64,000 nucleotides of DNA from Dyadobacter flavalbus (GTDB lineage: Bacteria; Bacteroidota; Bacteroidia; Cytophagales; Spirosomataceae): positions 496,001 through 560,000 of the forward strand of contig NZ_VBSN01000049.1 in NCBI RefSeq assembly GCF_006149045.1, written 5' to 3'. Made by a program: the position numbers and the translations under genes. The notes under the pieces were generated by a model. It saw nothing but the letters and a program-made list of their open reading frames with translations, was not told the origin of the DNA and searched no databases. Positions 53,965 to 63,694 of this stretch are shown in pieces; the stretch's first letter is position 1, and every line of letters begins with the position of its first letter.

Positions 53965-56900
53965 ATGAAAATACGTCTATTGTTTGGCATATTATTTGTT
54001 CTGCCCGGGATTATAAATGCCCAGCGCATTGAACTGTTGAAAGATATCAACCAGACTCCAACCGGCATTCAGGTTTATTCCAGTGTTACTGCCAATAATC
54101 TGCTGTTTTTTAGTCTCTCGGTAAGAAATGCCGGCCAGCTCTGGCGAACGGATGGTACTGACGAGGGCACCATTCAGCTGACGGACAATCAGGCAAATGA
54201 GAATGATTATCTTACAGATGCGGGTAGTTACATGGTTTATACCACCTATAACGGGAATGAAACCTGGCTTTACCGTAGTGACGGTACGGTCGGGGGTACT
54301 TTCTTAATTCATAAAACGGGTGTTTATTCAAGAATTACTGCGATTGCAAATGTAAACGGGACCGCCTTTTTCTCTGTTGAAGTACCGGTTTCCGAAGAGG
54401 TTGTCCGGCATCAGCTATGGAAAACCGACGGATCTGTTGCCGGAACAATGCTGGTAAAAGACTTTGGCACCACTCCGGCCGGCGAATCCGGGCTAAGCAG
54501 TCTTTTCAACTTTAATGGAAAGCTCTCTTTTATAGTCCAGGGATCACCAGCCATGCTATGGCTCAGTGACGGAACCGAAGCAGGCACACAGCCCGTAGGT
54601 ACATTGACAGAAAACAATATCCAGCCTGCTGTTTTGGGTAATTACCTGTATTTCGACCAGGGCAGCGGCTTTTACAGAACCGATGGCAAAACAATCTCAT
54701 TGATCAAAGATGGTTTTGTTTTCATCCGGGAGGGTCTGGTAATCGGCAATACCATCTACTTTGCTGCACGGAACACAACGTACGGAGCAGAGCTCTGGAA
54801 GTCCGACGGTACTACGGAAGGAACTGTTCTTGTAAAGGATATTTATCCCGGGCCCAGCAATTCATCCGACCCTGCTGATTTGTCCAACCTGAACGGAACC
54901 CTTTTTTTCAGGGTAAAGACTGCGGAAGGGTTCCGGCTCTGGAAAAGTGACGGCACACCGGAAGGAACCATTCAGGTATCCAGTACAGAACTCAACGTTG
55001 GCAGTTACTTTCCATCCGGATTTCGCACCGTAGGCAATCAGATTGCATTTCCTGATGAAACCGATAAACTTTACAAATCAGACGGAACAGAAGCAGGAAC
55101 AAAGCAGCTTACAACATTTAGCGTCCGGATTCATGGTCAGCTCGGAAATGAAATCTATTTCTCCGGCTCGGATGGAAGCGGTACCCAACTTTACAAAAGT
55201 GACCTTACAGAAGCTGGCACAAAAGCGGTTACAAACCGGTCTGTTACCGCAGGCTCCAACCCACGACAACTGACCGATGTGAACGGCAATGCCTTTTTTA
55301 TAGCTTCTCCTCAGAGCGGTCAGTTTGAGCTTTGGAAAAGTGACGGCACGCCGGATGGCACCGTGAAGATCAAAGATACCAGCACGAAAAAAAGCGATTA
55401 TCCTCCGGGCTTATTAACCAATGTCAATGGAACCCTGTATTTTGTGGTAAACCAGAATGAAATCTGGAAGAGCAATGGCACTACTGAAGGTACCGTGCAG
55501 GTTTACAAGGAAAACGATCCTGATTTTATCAATCCGATTAATGAATTGATTCAGACGGACAAGATCCTTATCTACAACCAGAATTTCTTCAGAAATCATT
55601 TATGGAGAACAGATGGTACCACAGCGGGAACACGCCGCTTTACGGGCAGCAATGCAGTTGAATTGGGTACCATTACCGGGTTGACCAACGTGAATGAAAC
55701 CGTATTCTTTGGCTCCCGAAGAAGTAAGTATAATGATGCTACGGATGAATTTGAATATTTTACTGACTTGTGGAAAACAAACGGTGAAACTCAGAACACA
55801 ATCCTGCTGCGGACATTTAACCCGCACCTGACTTTCAATCCGGTTGCATTCAAAGGAGAACTGTATTTTGGAGCCTGGGACGAAACCAACAGTGTGGAAC
55901 TCTGGAAGAGCGACGGCACCGTAACAGGCACCAAGGTCGTAAGCCAGGTTACGGACAGCCTGGGTACCATTCTGGAACAGGCGGGAACAATCGTCACTGC
56001 CGGAAATTACCTGTACTACATTACCAATGCTGCGGGAAGTTACCCGCTGGTCAGAACGGACGGAACACAGGCCGGTACAAAGGTGATCAAAAACCTGTTC
56101 CCCGGTGGAAATCTGAAAGACTTTAATCTTTACACGGCTATGGGACTCGTGTATCTCACGGCACATGATTCTGACAATAACCAGGAACTCCTCTGGAGAA
56201 CGGACGGAACTGCGGAAGGAACTTATCAGCTTGGCACTTTTGATGCATTTGAGTCCAGTGATTTTGGAAAACCAAGGCCGGCCATCCGCATAAAAGGGGA
56301 AGTGAACGGTAAGCTTTTGTTTGTGCCGTTCAGCCGGCAACTCGGCGATCAGCTCTGGACTACGGACGGAACATCAGAAGGCACCATCATGCTCACGCCG
56401 CCTGTTTCAACACCCTATGATTTTACCATTTCTCCAACAGTCCGCTACGGCAATCTTTTCTATTTTGTCATGCATGATCCGCAAACCGGAACAGAGCTCT
56501 GGCAAAGCGACGGCACGCCGGAAGGCACGCACCTTGCCGCAGAACTGAACCCGAAAGGCAACGCAGTGATCACCGAATTGGCCCTCATAGGCGGTACGCT
56601 GTTCATGTCGGCAGGTGATGGCAATACAGGCGTGGAACTTTATAAATATATCCAGTCACCCGCTGAGGATCAAACACTATATCCCGTGGCAGATGCATTT
56701 ATACGCAATGTGCCTTTTGAGAAAACCAACTTTGGTACCAGTCAGGAACTGGGCGTAAAAGCCGGCAGCCGAGAAGGGTATCAACGGAAAACATACTTAA
56801 AGTTCCCGCTTGTCAGCAAAGGCAACGTAACGTCGGCCAGGCTCAGGATCTACGGTTTTAATTACCAGAATGAACAGCAAGTCCAAATGGCCGTGACAGG

Positions 56901-57465
56901 CATTGAAAACGACAATTGGACAGAAACGGGCATTATCTGGCCGAATGCACCTTCGGTTTCGGGCGAACTGCTGGATTCGGTATTTGTAAATGATCAGCAA
57001 CGGTACCACGAACTGGATGTAACCAGCTTTGTGCAAGCGCAGCTTGCGGGTGACAAGACGGCTACTTTTGTCCTGACCAATCCTACGGAAAGCAACATAC
57101 GCCTGTTTTTGAGCAGCCGTGAAAACAAAGTGAACCCGCCGGAGCTGATCATATCCAGCCACAACGACTCTGATGCAAGAAGGTCAGCTATGAATGAACC
57201 GGAAAAAAAGCGCAGAGAAGCCTCTGTTCTCTATCCCAATCCGGTGCGGGACCGGTTTTCCGTTCAGCTTTCAGAACAGCATAAAGGGAATGCACAGCTC
57301 CTGCTCACCTATCCGAACGGCAAAACACAAAAGCTCCATACGGCTGGCAGCACACCACAGATGCAAGTTGATATTTCCTCCATGAAGCTCACAACCGGAA
57401 AATACCTGCTTCAGGTAAAATCCGACTCACATCAGGAAACTTTCAGCGTGATTGTTTCCAACTGA
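53965..57465 (+). CDS. ELWxxDGT-repeat protein with DNRLRE-like domain and type IX sorting tail
   Basis: The 1166-residue protein has a signal peptide (MKIRLLFGILFVLPGIINA) and more than fifteen copies of a 50-60-residue repeat with the core LWKSDGTxEGTxxVxD...LFF, the ELWxxDGT or hyalin-like repeat, up to about residue 890. Residues about 905-1055 form a DNRLRE-type beta-sandwich (ADAFIRNVPFEKTNFGTSQE, KTYLKFPL, NDNWTETGIIWPNAP). A type A type-IX-secretion sorting domain follows (LYPNPVRDRFSVQL, LTTGKYLLQV). It is exported and probably anchored on the surface as an adhesin-like rod. The next gene is convergent and shares the last two domains. Confidence 0.92.
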   Translation: MKIRLLFGILFVLPGIINAQRIELLKDINQTPTGIQVYSSVTANNLLFFSLSVRNAGQLWRTDGTDEGTIQLTDNQANENDYLTDAGSYMVYTTYNGNETWLYRSDGTVGGTFLIHKTGVYSRITAIANVNGTAFFSVEVPVSEEVVRHQLWKTDGSVAGTMLVKDFGTTPAGESGLSSLFNFNGKLSFIVQGSPAMLWLSDGTEAGTQPVGTLTENNIQPAVLGNYLYFDQGSGFYRTDGKTISLIKDGFVFIREGLVIGNTIYFAARNTTYGAELWKSDGTTEGTVLVKDIYPGPSNSSDPADLSNLNGTLFFRVKTAEGFRLWKSDGTPEGTIQVSSTELNVGSYFPSGFRTVGNQIAFPDETDKLYKSDGTEAGTKQLTTFSVRIHGQLGNEIYFSGSDGSGTQLYKSDLTEAGTKAVTNRSVTAGSNPRQLTDVNGNAFFIASPQSGQFELWKSDGTPDGTVKIKDTSTKKSDYPPGLLTNVNGTLYFVVNQNEIWKSNGTTEGTVQVYKENDPDFINPINELIQTDKILIYNQNFFRNHLWRTDGTTAGTRRFTGSNAVELGTITGLTNVNETVFFGSRRSKYNDATDEFEYFTDLWKTNGETQNTILLRTFNPHLTFNPVAFKGELYFGAWDETNSVELWKSDGTVTGTKVVSQVTDSLGTILEQAGTIVTAGNYLYYITNAAGSYPLVRTDGTQAGTKVIKNLFPGGNLKDFNLYTAMGLVYLTAHDSDNNQELLWRTDGTAEGTYQLGTFDAFESSDFGKPRPAIRIKGEVNGKLLFVPFSRQLGDQLWTTDGTSEGTIMLTPPVSTPYDFTISPTVRYGNLFYFVMHDPQTGTELWQSDGTPEGTHLAAELNPKGNAVITELALIGGTLFMSAGDGNTGVELYKYIQSPAEDQTLYPVADAFIRNVPFEKTNFGTSQELGVKAGSREGYQRKTYLKFPLVSKGNVTSARLRIYGFNYQNEQQVQMAVTGIENDNWTETGIIWPNAPSVSGELLDSVFVNDQQRYHELDVTSFVQAQLAGDKTATFVLTNPTESNIRLFLSSRENKVNPPELIISSHNDSDARRSAMNEPEKKRREASVLYPNPVRDRFSVQLSEQHKGNAQLLLTYPNGKTQKLHTAGSTPQMQVDISSMKLTTGKYLLQVKSDSHQETFSVIVSN

Positions 57466-57488
57466 GAATGCGTATAGCAATTTTTTAA

Positions 57489-57538
57489 ATTTTATTTCTT
57501 ACAGCTATTTTTCTGAAAGTTACTGTAAGAAATAAAAT
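57489..57538. terminator. Bidirectional terminator between convergent secreted-protein genes
   Basis: A 16-bp perfect AT-rich stem (ATTTTATTTCTTACAG and its complement) encloses an 18-nt loop; T-runs flank both sides. It lies 23 bp after one stop and 65 bp before the other gene's stop on the - strand. Confidence 0.85.
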
Positions 57539-57602
57539 GATATAGCAAAGGGCATTGAAAGAAGTTGAAAAGCCAAAACGAAACAAACAAATAGACTGTC
57601 AC

Positions 57603-60569
57603 TTACTCTGCCACCATTACCTTGATTGTTTCAACAGCCTGCTCGGACTGAATCTGCAGCAAGTAAATGCCCGGTTTCAAAGACAGGTTTGAAATGTCAA
57701 TGACATCAGTACTCGCCTGTTGAATAGACCTTTTGACAGCAAAAGATCTTCCTGACCGATCAATCAGTTTCATGGCCATGTCACCTTCATGCCTGCCGGA
57801 AAGTTTTAGTCTGATCTGCTTTTTCACAGGGTTCGGAAAAACAACGGAACCGCTTTCTTCTTTCCGGAACGCTTCTGCCACAAGCTGCGGTTCTGCCGAC
57901 GCTCTGGCAGCGTTGCCGACCGGCCTGTGCGAGGTAACAAGCAGTTGCGGGGCAAAACCGGATGCATTTTCCTTGCTGTGAAATACCAGTTTTTTGTTTA
58001 CAAAAAAAGGATTTTTCAGCACCAGACTGACTACTTTATCGCCGGCAACTTGCGACTGAACAAAATCGGTTACGTCTACTTCTCTGTATCCCGGGTCATC
58101 GTTGATCGTCGTATGGGACAGTTCCTGTGGATTGTTCTGCGGTGCATTGTTGTAAGTAATGCCTGTTTCTGTCCATGAATCATTATCAACGCTGTATACA
58201 AACGTGCCTACCTTCATCGTGCTTTGCACATTTACCCCGTAAATCCTGAGCCTCGCGGAAGTAATCTGCTCGAAGCCGTTCAACTGGAATTTCAGATAGG
58301 TATTTCTGGTGATGTTTAATTCACCGGATTTCACGATCAGCTCGGGCGCCGTACCAAAATTTTCGTCTGGAAAGTAGGTATGTACATAGGCATCAGCGAC
58401 GACAGGCAATGTGCTGATGGTCTTGACATATTCATTTTGCGGAACAATTTCAATGGCTGAAACCGAAGGCAGGTTTGCAGCTCCGCTGATAAAATCAATG
58501 TTGATTGTGCCGTCCGTAACGCTCACCGGAAATGTTTCTTCGATGGCAGTCAAAGGACCGTTTCCCTTGGCATAAATATCATAGTCGGCCAGCTTTCTTT
58601 CTCCTTCCACATCGACATGAAAACGCCTTGAACCCGGCCCGTAATTGTACCCGTCGGGAACACCAAACCAGATTTCGGCAAAGTGCAGCACAACCACATA
58701 GTCGCCATTGTTGACAGGAATATTGTACTGAAAGGAAGTTGCGCTGCGTTCGGTCCGGTAAAGTTCATCGTCGGCTGTGTATTGAATTCCGTTTGCGTCC
58801 GAAGTCTTGTAAGTACGGTCCACTCCGCTATAATATTGATCGGCACTAAAAACGCGGCCGTCAGAAGTTGTAAATCCGCTGCCCCCTGCATCTATGCGGA
58901 TGGTCACCAGCGATTCAAGCGGTTTTACAATCAAATTTACTTCCAATGTATCACTGGTATAACCGGAGGCTCTGGCAATGACTGACGTTGTATAAGTACC
59001 TGGAAGCAATCCTGCGGCGTTAATACCAAATGAAAGGGTACCTGCGGAAGGTGCAGGCAAAACCAGCCATGAATTATCAAGGGACTTTGTCAGCGTAACA
59101 ACCGGGTTTCCCTGAAAAGCTTTCAGATAAACAGTCTTTGGTACCGTGGAAGCACCCTGTACGAGATTGAAATCCAGTTTTGATTCTGAAAAAACAAGGC
59201 GGTTATCAACGGGTGGCGCTGCCAGTTTTACCAACCAGAAATCCTCATAGAATCCATGGCCTGGTTCGGACTTGTCTGCGCCTGCATCCGAGGCAGAAAA
59301 CCCTCCCAAAATAAAGCCTCCGTCCGCAGTTGGTTCCAGATGGTAAAGGACATCGCCAGACAACCCTCCGATTGTTTTATCCCATTGCCGGACGCCATTT
59401 GCATCTGTCTTAATGATCCAGTAATCATCACCGCCCCTGCCCTTCCGGTCTTCGGATTTGTCATTCCCGGCATGTTCATTGGATCCACCCCCTATTAAAA
59501 AGCCGCCGTCCGGAGTGGGCCGCACTGCATAGAGCGTCGCTGTGGGCGCCGGGTCTGAAATTGGATTGGTGACCGGGCCGCCCACATACGTTTTCCGCCA
59601 GACCAATGTTCCCGTACTGTCTAATTTAACCAGCACATACGGCGCATCCGATACGGACTGATCCTGAACCGCTGCCAGATAGCCTCCATCGCTGCTCGGA
59701 ATGATATCGTTTATTTCTGTGCTGAGCATGCCCAGGTTTCTGGTCCAAAGAATGCTGCCTGTGGCAGAAAGTCGGGCTACGAATGCTTCGGCACTGCTGG
59801 CATTCAGTGCCCTTACGCCGCCACCCAGTATGTAGCCGCCATCCGGCGTGATATCAATTCTTGTAAACCGCTCCGAATGGCTGCCTCCGATGCTCTGCGT
59901 CCATTGTATGTTTCCAGCCGAGTTGATACGAACCACCCAGATATCGCGCGAACCGGCAGAAGGCTGCGTCTTGTCGGCCCCGGTCCCAGATAGGGAAGAA
60001 CCGGCAAGAATGTATCCGCCGTCTGCAGTCTGTTTGGCATCTTCCAGCAGATCTTCACTGGTGCCGCCAATGGTTTTGTCCCAGATCTTATTTCCGTTTG
60101 CGTCAATTTTAACAATCCAGAAATCGCCGCGCCTTCCATTGCCGGCAACTTTATCGTTTGCACCCTTCTCGGATCCTGCATCAGATTTGGAATAACCTGC
60201 AAGCACATAGCCGCCATCAGCAGCCTGAAACGTCTGAACAAGCCGGTCGTCCATTGCTCCGCCAAAAGTTTTATCCCATTGCTTGGTTCCGTCCGAAGAG
60301 ATTTTAACAACCCAGTAATCAAAGTCCCCCCGGCCAGCCTGTGTTTTGTCGCCACTTACCGGTCCGCCAGAGAATCCGCCTGCAATAAAGCCGCCATCCG
60401 AAGTAGGCCTTACACTTGTAAGAACGTCACTGGAGGTGCTTCCCAGGGTCTTTTCCCATTGCAGCAAAGGCTGCGCAATTAAACTTGTATTCAAGTGCAA
60501 AAACACAATGGCAATCATGCACCGGGTGAAGGTTTCCAGGATCGCACGGAAATATAGATTTGTTTTCAT
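57603..60569 (-). CDS. Repeat-propeller/malectin/DNRLRE protein with type IX sorting tail
   Basis: The 988-residue exported protein has about eight repeats of about 50 residues (QWDKTFGGAMDDRL, ADGGYVLAGYSKSDAG, DFWIVKIDANGNKIW), a likely beta-propeller, up to residue 440. An immunoglobulin-like stretch follows. Next is a malectin domain (about residues 545-700: RIDAGGSGFTTSDGRVF, YVVVLHFAEIWFG), which binds sugars, then a DNRLRE-type sandwich (about 715-880) and a type A sorting domain (VVFPNPVKKQIRLKL, SLKPGIYLLQI). The last two domains match the convergent neighbour at 53965, so the pair likely arose by domain shuffling. A surface glycan-binding role is inferred. Confidence 0.9.
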   Translation of the reverse strand: MKTNLYFRAILETFTRCMIAIVFLHLNTSLIAQPLLQWEKTLGSTSSDVLTSVRPTSDGGFIAGGFSGGPVSGDKTQAGRGDFDYWVVKISSDGTKQWDKTFGGAMDDRLVQTFQAADGGYVLAGYSKSDAGSEKGANDKVAGNGRRGDFWIVKIDANGNKIWDKTIGGTSEDLLEDAKQTADGGYILAGSSLSGTGADKTQPSAGSRDIWVVRINSAGNIQWTQSIGGSHSERFTRIDITPDGGYILGGGVRALNASSAEAFVARLSATGSILWTRNLGMLSTEINDIIPSSDGGYLAAVQDQSVSDAPYVLVKLDSTGTLVWRKTYVGGPVTNPISDPAPTATLYAVRPTPDGGFLIGGGSNEHAGNDKSEDRKGRGGDDYWIIKTDANGVRQWDKTIGGLSGDVLYHLEPTADGGFILGGFSASDAGADKSEPGHGFYEDFWLVKLAAPPVDNRLVFSESKLDFNLVQGASTVPKTVYLKAFQGNPVVTLTKSLDNSWLVLPAPSAGTLSFGINAAGLLPGTYTTSVIARASGYTSDTLEVNLIVKPLESLVTIRIDAGGSGFTTSDGRVFSADQYYSGVDRTYKTSDANGIQYTADDELYRTERSATSFQYNIPVNNGDYVVVLHFAEIWFGVPDGYNYGPGSRRFHVDVEGERKLADYDIYAKGNGPLTAIEETFPVSVTDGTINIDFISGAANLPSVSAIEIVPQNEYVKTISTLPVVADAYVHTYFPDENFGTAPELIVKSGELNITRNTYLKFQLNGFEQITSARLRIYGVNVQSTMKVGTFVYSVDNDSWTETGITYNNAPQNNPQELSHTTINDDPGYREVDVTDFVQSQVAGDKVVSLVLKNPFFVNKKLVFHSKENASGFAPQLLVTSHRPVGNAARASAEPQLVAEAFRKEESGSVVFPNPVKKQIRLKLSGRHEGDMAMKLIDRSGRSFAVKRSIQQASTDVIDISNLSLKPGIYLLQIQSEQAVETIKVMVAE

Positions 60570-60984
60570 AGGGCTGGTTTAAAATTTTGAAAGACAGGCA
60601 CTTAGTTAGAAGCTACTACCATATTAGATCTACTGTGTATACTTAAAAAATTGGATTTCAGCTAACGAGCTCTTACATAATCAGCCAGTGGTTTATATTG
60701 GCTTTGCAAGACATCGATAAGACAGCCAATCCTATGTTGCTGAACATGTACCTTGCTTAAGCCGGAAGGATTCGCTAGCTACCAGGTGGCTTGTATTACT
60801 CCTCTGCAAAAAAATAGAAAGAAGCAATGGTTTGTGACAGAATCATATTGAAAGAAGTATACTACTAGAAAGAAGCTGAGAGTATAATAATCTATAACAA
60901 GTATTGTATTAATCTCGCTTTCTTTTATTGCTTGGTAAGATCAATCCGCTGATTAAAGTATTGTTGTGACAAGTGAATCAACTC
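60570..60984. other. 415-bp AT-rich intergenic region, nothing recognised
   Basis: It must hold the promoter of the - strand secreted-protein gene. I see no repeat, RNA or protein similarity. Confidence 0.5.
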
Positions 60985-61188
60985 TCATGCATAGTAAAAA
61001 AGCATTTTGGATTTAAAATCTTCACTTTCCTTGTTTAGCTCACTTGCCAAGACTTCTGCTTTGTACTTTTCAATTAACGCATTGCTTCTTAGCTGGTGTT
61101 TTTCAGCAAGTTGCTTTTCTTCTTCATTAAGGTTATTAGCTGTTTTTATTGGTATAAATGTATATCTTTTAAACGCGTAACAATAATT
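60985..61188 (-). pseudogene. C-terminal fragment of an unknown gene truncated by an IS
   Basis: An open frame of 67 codons on the - strand (FKRYTFIPIKTANNLNEEEK, LAEKHQLRSNALIEKY, KSKMLFYYA, stop) has a helical, protein-like composition but no start. It is cut 10 bp before the IS3-type end at about 61199. The family is not recognised. Confidence 0.35.
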
Positions 61189-61198
61189 TCATTAACTG

Positions 61199-61690
61199 AC
61201 CTCCCCCCGCAAAACTGGACAATTGATAACTAGAGAAAATCTGGCGATTTTGATAACTTAACCATTAGAAAAATCGCTTATGAAAACAACAAAATTCACG
61301 GAAGCGCAGATCATTTTTGCGCTTCGACAGGCGGACACCGGAGTGCCCGTTTCAGAGGTTTGCCGTAAAATGGGAGTCAGCGAGGCAACCTATTACAATT
61401 GGAACCGCGGCGGCGGACCGCAAGAAGTACGCCGGTTTAGGTGTACCTGAACTGCGGAAACTCCGGCAACTCGAGGAGGAAAACCAAAAATTGAAACAAC
61501 TTGTGGCCGACCTAAGTTTGGACAAGCAGATGTTACAGGATGTGCTCAAAAAAAAGCTTTAAGGCCGGCCCAGAAGCGGGTGCTGGCCGCAAGCTTAATG
61601 AAAAACTACCGGGTTGCTACCATGCGTGCATGTTCAGTCGTTTGCCTGCAAAGATCCTGTTGGTATTATAAACCGCACCGGCGTGATTGT
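61199..61690 (+). mobile_element. IS3-family remnant: left end, frameshifted orfA, start of orfB
   Basis: A left end (TGACCTCCCCCCGCAAAACT) is followed by orfA from the ATG at 61280: KTTKFTEAQIIFALRQADTG, EVCRKMGVSEATYYNWN. The reading then shifts by one within a GCGGCGG tract near 61410 and continues as KKYAGLGVPELRKLRQLEEE to VLKKKL at 61562. The start of orfB (VLAASLMKNYRVATMRACSV, WYYKPHRRD) follows until repeat copy B cuts it at 61688. It is inactive. Confidence 0.8.
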
Positions 61691-61868
61691 TTCGAACCCC
61701 TATTATTCGGACTATTTTAGCAAATCAGTTTAGAAGACTTTGCACCTTATTTACCAACGCAAAGGTAGCCTTCGCTCCATGATTGTCAAGGGCTTCGCAA
61801 GTTCCTCCTGCGTCGGAACCCTTGACAATCATTCCACTCTCAGCTGTTTTTGCATTGGGCAAATAATT
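61688..61868 (+). repeat. ~180-bp structured dispersed repeat, copy B
   Basis: TGTTTCGAACCCCTATTATT through GGGCAAATAAT matches copy A (33528-33706, opposite strand). The 13-bp stem (TGATTGTCAAGGG / CCCTTGACAATCA) is conserved, and base changes lie mainly in the loop and outside. It joins a broken orfB on its left to the 3' end of another IS3 orfB on its right. Confidence 0.8.
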
Positions 61869-62729
61869 CTAGAAAAATAATTGCCAGTATTTTTCCGGAC
61901 TCATCATTTTGATAGATCCATGCCTTCGTTTACTGTTATAAAAGCGGTAATAATCTGCAATTTTCCACTTTGCATAATGGTAGGTATCAAACCAGTAATG
62001 CCTAATCACTTCTCGATCCAAGATACTATGCAGCGCTTCAATATGGCCGTTCTCTTCTGGTGTTGCCACATGTGTGAACTCCTGCACAACATCATTTTCT
62101 TTTAAATATTCCCTTACTAAATGAGCTATAAATTGACTGCCATTATCATTTCTTAATCGAATGCCCTTTACCTGGTATTCCTGCAACACGCCGTCCAGCA
62201 GTAAAACTACATCGTGCTTTTTGATACTCGGCTTTAAAACATGGCCTAGCACCTTACGGGTACAGATATCAATGACCGTTAGCAAAAATACATTCCGTTT
62301 TTCTCCATGGATGTACACGTATTTGATGTCCATAGCTAAAAACTGCATTGGGTACTTAGCTTCTACCTTCCGAACCTTGACAAACTCCCGTTTTCCAGAA
62401 GTCAAAATAGCTTTTTTGTTTAAGAGCAGTTTCTCATCAGCCATCAACCTGTAAGTCTTTTTTGGATTGATAATAAAGCCTGCGTCCCTGAGCTCTGACG
62501 TGGTTTTCTGATAACCATAGCAAATGAATTCTTCATTCAAGATCTTCCTGATAGCTCCAACAACTTCTTGGTTAGGTACCGAACTGCCAGTAACAGTCAT
62601 CGTATGCGTGCTGGGCTTTCTGCCAGGCCTATTTTCAGACTGTCGATAATACCAGCTGCTCTTATGCTCTGAGAACCAGGCAAGTAAACGGCTGAGCCTA
62701 ACTTTGCACTTGAACTTTTCGACTGTCAT
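61869..62729 (-). CDS. IS3-family transposase orfB (rve integrase)
   Basis: The 286-residue protein has an N-terminal HTH-like part (GYQKTTSELRDAGFIINPKK) and a full DDE core: Asp in FLAMDIKYVYIHG, Asp in LRNDNGSQFIA and Glu in PEENGHIEALHS, then a YNSKRRHGSIKMMSPEKY end. It looks intact. Its stop is followed at once by repeat copy B, so the usual downstream IS end seems to be missing and the element may be stranded. It overlaps orfA by 4 bp. Confidence 0.92.
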   Translation of the reverse strand: MTVEKFKCKVRLSRLLAWFSEHKSSWYYRQSENRPGRKPSTHTMTVTGSSVPNQEVVGAIRKILNEEFICYGYQKTTSELRDAGFIINPKKTYRLMADEKLLLNKKAILTSGKREFVKVRKVEAKYPMQFLAMDIKYVYIHGEKRNVFLLTVIDICTRKVLGHVLKPSIKKHDVVLLLDGVLQEYQVKGIRLRNDNGSQFIAHLVREYLKENDVVQEFTHVATPEENGHIEALHSILDREVIRHYWFDTYHYAKWKIADYYRFYNSKRRHGSIKMMSPEKYWQLFF

Positions 62730-63037
62730 CTTCCTTGCATGCGCATCTGTTCCGTTTTTTTTAAAAGCTCAGTTTTAACAGCCAGCTCTAAAGCCTGGTC
62801 AGCAACAATCCTTTTCAAGCGTTCATTTTCCTGCTGGATGGCCCGTAGTTCCGGATTAATGGTTTTGTACTGCGGTAGAAGCCCGTCCTTACCCTTGAGC
62901 TCGAACTGGTGCTTCCAGCGGTAAAACAAAGCCTGTGATAATTCGAATTTGCGGCAGGTCGTCAACATGCCCTCAGATTCAGCCTCCCGTAGAATCTGCA
63001 TTTTTTGCTCTAATGTAAATTGTCTGCGTTTTCCCAT
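62726..63037 (-). CDS. IS3-family transposase orfA
   Basis: The 103-residue protein has the helix-turn-helix (FTLEQKMQILREAESEG, CRKFELSQALFYRWKHQF) and zipper (LRAIQQENERLKRIVADQAL) of IS3-type orfA. It overlaps orfB by ATGA, so orfB is probably made by coupled translation or frameshifting. The outer end of this element is at about 63100 (TTGGGGGCTAGAAC), where it meets the AbiH-like remnant. Confidence 0.9.
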   Translation of the reverse strand: MGKRRQFTLEQKMQILREAESEGMLTTCRKFELSQALFYRWKHQFELKGKDGLLPQYKTINPELRAIQQENERLKRIVADQALELAVKTELLKKTEQMRMQGR

Positions 63038-63101
63038 TTGAAATCTAATTTAACTCTACTAAATCTTTTTTAAAATTTAGTCCGGTTAATTTGGGGGCTA
63101 G

Positions 63102-63338
63102 AACACTTTTGCTGACGCAGATAAATTTGACATTATCATCTATGGCCACTCCTGTTCAAATACTGATCGAACACTCTTAAACACGTTGTTTGAACATCCA
63201 AACTGTATTTCAATTCAGCCATTTTTACGTAAACCAGAAAGCGCCTCGATCTATACTAATATATACAGATGTTTTAAAGATAAGGCATTAATGCGCAAAC
63301 GTGTAGTAGATGCAACAAATACGATAAGAGGTTTCTAG
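63102..63338 (+). pseudogene. C-terminal remnant of an AbiH-family abortive infection protein
   Basis: Seventy-eight open codons read FDIIIYGHSCSNTDRTLLNT, LFEHPNCISIQPF, YTNIYRCFKDKALMRKRVV, then stop. The IYGHSxxxxDRxLLNxxFEH pattern and the KALMRxRVV end are typical of AbiH, a phage-defence family of about 300 residues or more. There is no start, and the frame begins just at the IS end. The N-terminal half is not found on the other side of the IS pile-up, so it is deleted. Confidence 0.6.
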
Positions 63339-63451
63339 CTCTTATTTTAATTTCAATTATGCTATGATTATAATCAGGTTTTAGCATTGTTACGACCTAA
63401 TTGCTTTTAGCTTGTCATACGTTTATTACATTTGCATATCTAATTTGATTC

Positions 63452-63694
63452 ATGGAAAGACTATATATTGTTGCCCTTATCTGGGCCGTTGCAAACTTGA
63501 TCCTTTTTGGCTTAATGATGTTCATTAAAAAAAATGCAGGTTCACACGATCTGTTTGTTGTTTGCCGGATTGCTTTGTCTGCCAGTATGATCATGATGCT
63601 ACTTTATGGTTTGGGTTTTTACAAACTCGACAAAAGCGGAATCCTTTTTTCTTCAATACATACACACTTAAATATTAAAATTCATGAAACTTGA
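63452..63694 (+). CDS. Small two-helix membrane protein, unknown function
   Basis: The 80-residue protein has two membrane helices (about residues 5-25 and 39-58) with short polar ends. The ATG at 63452 follows an AT-rich leader. Its end overlaps the next gene's ATG by 11 bp, so the two are probably translated together. No family is recognised. Confidence 0.55.
   Translation: MERLYIVALIWAVANLILFGLMMFIKKNAGSHDLFVVCRIALSASMIMMLLYGLGFYKLDKSGILFSSIHTHLNIKIHET

Noticed and set aside
57489-57538. Long perfect stem considered as a small RNA or IS end
   Set aside because: Its position between two convergent stops and flanking T-runs fit a bidirectional terminator better.
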